Assembly: GCA_025558095.1 (NCBI GenBank)
Contig: JAIVFI010000031.1
Span: 62,001-126,000 of the forward strand
Origin: Hyaloraphidium curvatum
Taxonomy: Eukaryota > Monoblepharomycota > Hyaloraphidiomycetes > Hyaloraphidiales > Hyaloraphidiaceae
DNA: 64,000 nucleotides
Reading direction: 5' to 3'
This document shows, piece after piece, positions 61,462-64,000 of this stretch. The translations under genes were made by a program, and so were the position numbers. The notes beneath the pieces are model-generated. The model did not search any database and had not been told where the DNA came from. It saw only the letters and a list, made by a program, of their open reading frames with translations. Numbering within the stretch: the first letter of the stretch is position 1; every line of letters starts with the position of its first letter.

Positions 61462-62417
61462 CGCGATGCGATAGGGAGGGGAGGGGACGGTACGTTTGTT
61501 GCAGGCGGCAGCGGCGTCGCCGGTAAGTCAACGACTTCCAATCGTTGAGCTTGCCGCGAAGCCAGACCCGTCACGACGTTGGACGGGCCTTATGTGGTCT
61601 CCAAGATTAGCTTTGGCGTTGGAAGCAAGGTTGATTGATTGCTCGACGGCAGGCTGCAGGAAACTGGAGGGGTCGCGATCGCCGTCACCGTTTGCCATCT
61701 GCGGAGACACTTTTTCTAGATTGGATTGTTTCGTGGATGGCAGTAGCTGATTGTACAAGGAGGCATCCGACTTTCTGCTTCGCGTGCCTCGTCAAGTCAA
61801 GAAGCTGAAGGACGCCGCGTTCGCTGCTTGATTGTATCAAACACCAATTCCAAGACTAGCAAAGCCGTCCCCATATGACATGGTCGTTCGCATTTCCGCT
61901 GTGTTGCTGCTCGTTTTGCGGTCCGCTCTTGAGCTTCGGAGCGGGAACTGGAGCGAGCGGCGTCGGCCCTCTTGAATTCCGGTCCCCGAATGCATGGACC
62001 GTGCCAAAACCCAATGTTGACAGGACGTTCCATGCGCAGCAGGATGCTCCGACGGCTGGCTGACGTCAATTCGTGCGGAATGCGACGCAGCATGCGACGG
62101 TCCGGAGCGGCTGGGGATCACGAGCTCCGAAGACCTGCAAAGTCGAGGCGACGATACAGATGCCGTTCCAAGTACCCTTCAAGAGCACGGGGGAATTCAC
62201 AGTTGCAATTGCTGACGACTCACCGTGTCGATTTTCGGGCGGAGGTGTCCCTAGCTCGGGCCGGAATTTCGAGGATCCAGGGACGCAAAAACGTCGAAAC
62301 TCATGCCAAGTGTCCCTCATCACGTCCTCAGCCCCCCGCTGCGCCCCTGTCGAAGAAACCCCACCTCGCAACAGCAGCCGCCTGCCGATAGTCGCTGCAG
62401 GCACCCAACTCGTTAAC
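61462..62417. other. divergent intergenic region, no gene supported
   Basis: Nearly 1 kb between bL12m (minus) and the ligand-gated channel gene (plus), with local AT-richer stretches around 61700-61900. Frames on both strands lack motifs. Confidence 0.5.
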
Positions 62418-63856
62418 ATGGCGCCGACCTCGTTCCTCAGGCGGGCGCTGCTCGCCGCCGCCGCGTCCTTGGCCCTTGTCCCTGCTGCGGTAGGTCGCAC
62501 CCCACGGCCCCTCGGCGGGCCGGCCGCGGGCATGCCATGCTCACCTTGCTTCTGGCAGAGCGCCTTCGTGGAGGGCACCTTCACCGCCGCCTCGGGCCCC
62601 GCGGTCAACGCGACCACGGTGACCGTCGGCCTGTACGCCGCCAACGCCTACGAAATCCTCCCCAACTCCAACACCTTCTACTTCTCCGGCTACATGTGGC
62701 TGCGCTGGCCGGCCACGCTCGAGAACGAGCCCGCGGCCTCGTTCGAAATTATCAACTCGGTCGACTCTTGGGGTCTAACACTGACGCCCATCTCGGAGAA
62801 CGCCACGATCTTCTCCAACGGCGAGGCCGGCAAGCAGTTCAAAGTCCAAGGCCGCTTCTTCCAGCCGTTCCAGATGTCGTCTTACCCCCTGGACTCCCAA
62901 ACCCTCGACATCGTCATCGAGGATACGGACATGACGGCCGACAAGATCTACTACGTCGCTGATCGCGAGATGTCGGGCAAGGACGTGAGCTTCCAGCTGC
63001 CCGGCTGGAAGATCACGGGCATGACGTTCGCCGAGCAACTCCACGAGTGGGTTCATCCCCCATCGGCGGCTCCCGCATGCGCTGATCAGCCTGTGATCCG
63101 CTAGCTACAAGACCAACTTCGGCGACCCGGACAACGCCAACGCCAACCTGTTCTCCGCCGTCAAGATCTCCATCGCAATCGAGCGGCAGGCACAGCTCTT
63201 TGCCTTCAAGCTCCTCATCCCGTGCGTTGCCGACCGCATGCCCCGTGATCTCTGCCTAACTCTGTTGCCGCCTGCGTCGTGTTCCATCCTTGCTCCCCCT
63301 GCACCCCCGCCCCGTAACCCATGCTCGGCTCTCTCGCTTCGAAAGCCTGATCCTGGTCCTGATCACCGGCTGGCTCGCCCTCGTCCTCAACCCCCGCTAC
63401 ATCGAAGTCCGCACCGCCATGTGCGCGACCGCCCTCCTCACCACGGTCTTCCTGCAACAATCCGCCTCGGACCCCTCCCAGACCACCAGCCTGACCATGA
63501 TGGACACCATCTTCATCGTCATCTACTGCGTCATAGTGATCACCTTTGCCCAGGTGATCTGGGACAACAATCGCATGAACAAGGTCATGCACCCCGGCGC
63601 GCACCACGGGCCCATGGCACCCACCGGCCTTATGGAAATCAAGACTGTCGACCGGAAGGCAGACGGCGAGGTTGAGGCCATCAAGAAGGACGTGGAAGCC
63701 GCCGTGAACGGGGCGCCGGCCGTGTCGGCGGCCGACGACGACTACTCGGAGCACCCCACCGTCAAGTCGATCCGCAAGTGGGACCTGATCTCGCTGGTCG
63801 TCCAGGTGATCGTGACCATCATCGTGATCACTGTTTTGGTCGTCACCTTGTCGTGA
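62418..63856 (+). CDS. pentameric ligand-gated ion channel (Cys-loop superfamily-like) subunit
   Basis: Three exons: 62418-63046, 63105-63221, 63346-63856 (418 aa). Introns are 58 nt (donor GTGGGT) and 124 nt. A signal peptide covers residues 1-25. The extracellular domain shows NTFYFSGYMWLRW, GRFFQPFQMSSYPLDSQTLDIVIED (the conserved F-P-x-D-x-Q-x-L-x-I-x-I-E-D element) and FQLPGWKITG. M1 starts FAFKLLIPLILVLITGWLAL with its conserved Pro. M2 is VRTAMCATALLTTVFLQQ and M3 MMDTIFIVIYCVIVITFAQVI. After a hydrophilic loop, the last helix WDLISLVVQVIVTIIVITVLVV is M4. The Cys pair of animal Cys-loop receptors is not apparent, as in bacterial relatives. Ligand and ion selectivity are unknown. Confidence 0.88.
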
Positions 63857-64000
63857 GAGGAGTGATGGAGGCGTCCGAGCGCGGAAAGGACACTTCGCGA
63901 GTGAACCATGCTTTGCGAACACTTATGCGTTATAATTTACGGAGATTATATGGGAAGGATAGTGCCGGGAAAGAAGAACGACATTGTACGTAGATATTCG

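Noticed and set aside
1-64000. Bacterial origin of the contig, suggested by thiL, LacZ and high GC
   Set aside because: Cullin, bL12m with presequence and three exons, MYND proteins and about 60 phase-consistent short introns show a eukaryotic nuclear genome.
1-64000. tRNA or rRNA genes
   Set aside because: I looked for tRNA-like GGTTCGAATCC-type arms and rRNA cores and found none I could support by eye; a covariance-model scan would be decisive.

Overview
The window is nuclear DNA of a GC-rich, intron-bearing unicellular eukaryote. The evidence is the set of reconstructed gene structures: a complete 10-exon cullin, a 3-exon mitochondrial ribosomal protein bL12m with a targeting peptide, a HIRAN-DNA methyltransferase, a DEG/ENaC-type channel, a pentameric ligand-gated channel and MYND-finger proteins. 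I rebuilt about 60 introns by reading frame and phase. Almost all are 43-140 nt (most 50-68), with GT-AG ends and a striking excess of GTGGG donors; two look like GC-AG introns. A fungal-type transcription factor homology region, a THI5-like protein and several MYND proteins hint at an early-branching fungus or another unicellular opisthokont, but I cannot fix the taxon. Several genes are of bacterial type (thiL, LacZ-type beta-galactosidase, a Myxococcota-like extracellular module), so repeated gene acquisition is likely.

Layout. 1-5.3 kb: an LRR-like gene end, a small basic protein and a coiled-coil protein in divergent orientation, and a Cys/His (CxHG) repeat protein. 5.3-10.3 kb: a 10-exon secreted Ser/Thr-rich protein with a perfect 15 x 30-bp array and a C-terminal beta-propeller. 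10.7-14.4 kb (minus): a serine beta-lactamase-like hydrolase and an EGF-repeat membrane protein. 15.2-32.5 kb is a rearranged, duplicated region. Copy B (23.8-32.5 kb) reads THI5-like gene, surface protein fused to a bacterial-type module, thiL, multi-pass membrane protein, DEG/ENaC channel. Copy A (15.2-19.8 kb) has the same order with the THI5-like gene truncated, the surface gene absent, thiL intact, the membrane protein reduced to its 3' end, and the channel broken. Small secreted Cys-rich genes, an extra pseudogene, two further thiL scraps, a retroelement fragment and a dispersed repeat lie among these blocks.

33.3-46.3 kb: a transcription-factor-like protein (minus), a degraded membrane-protein relative, an ankyrin-kinase pseudogene, a MYND protein, the large LacZ-type beta-galactosidase (minus) and a BTB/T1-like gene carrying a frameshift. 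46.4-55.7 kb: HIRAN-DNA methyltransferase, an 8-exon MDR oxidoreductase, a second MYND protein, a disordered acidic protein, and a tandem pair of metallo-beta-lactamase-fold hydrolases that share a converted tract. 56-63.9 kb: cullin, a zinc deaminase-like protein, mitochondrial bL12m, and a pentameric ligand-gated ion channel.

Functional themes are cell-surface and secreted proteins, ion channels, thiamine synthesis (THI5-like plus ThiL) and ubiquitin ligase scaffolding. I saw no tRNA, rRNA or CRISPR array. Exon boundaries are read by eye from frame, phase and splice dinucleotides; no alignment or RNA data were available.
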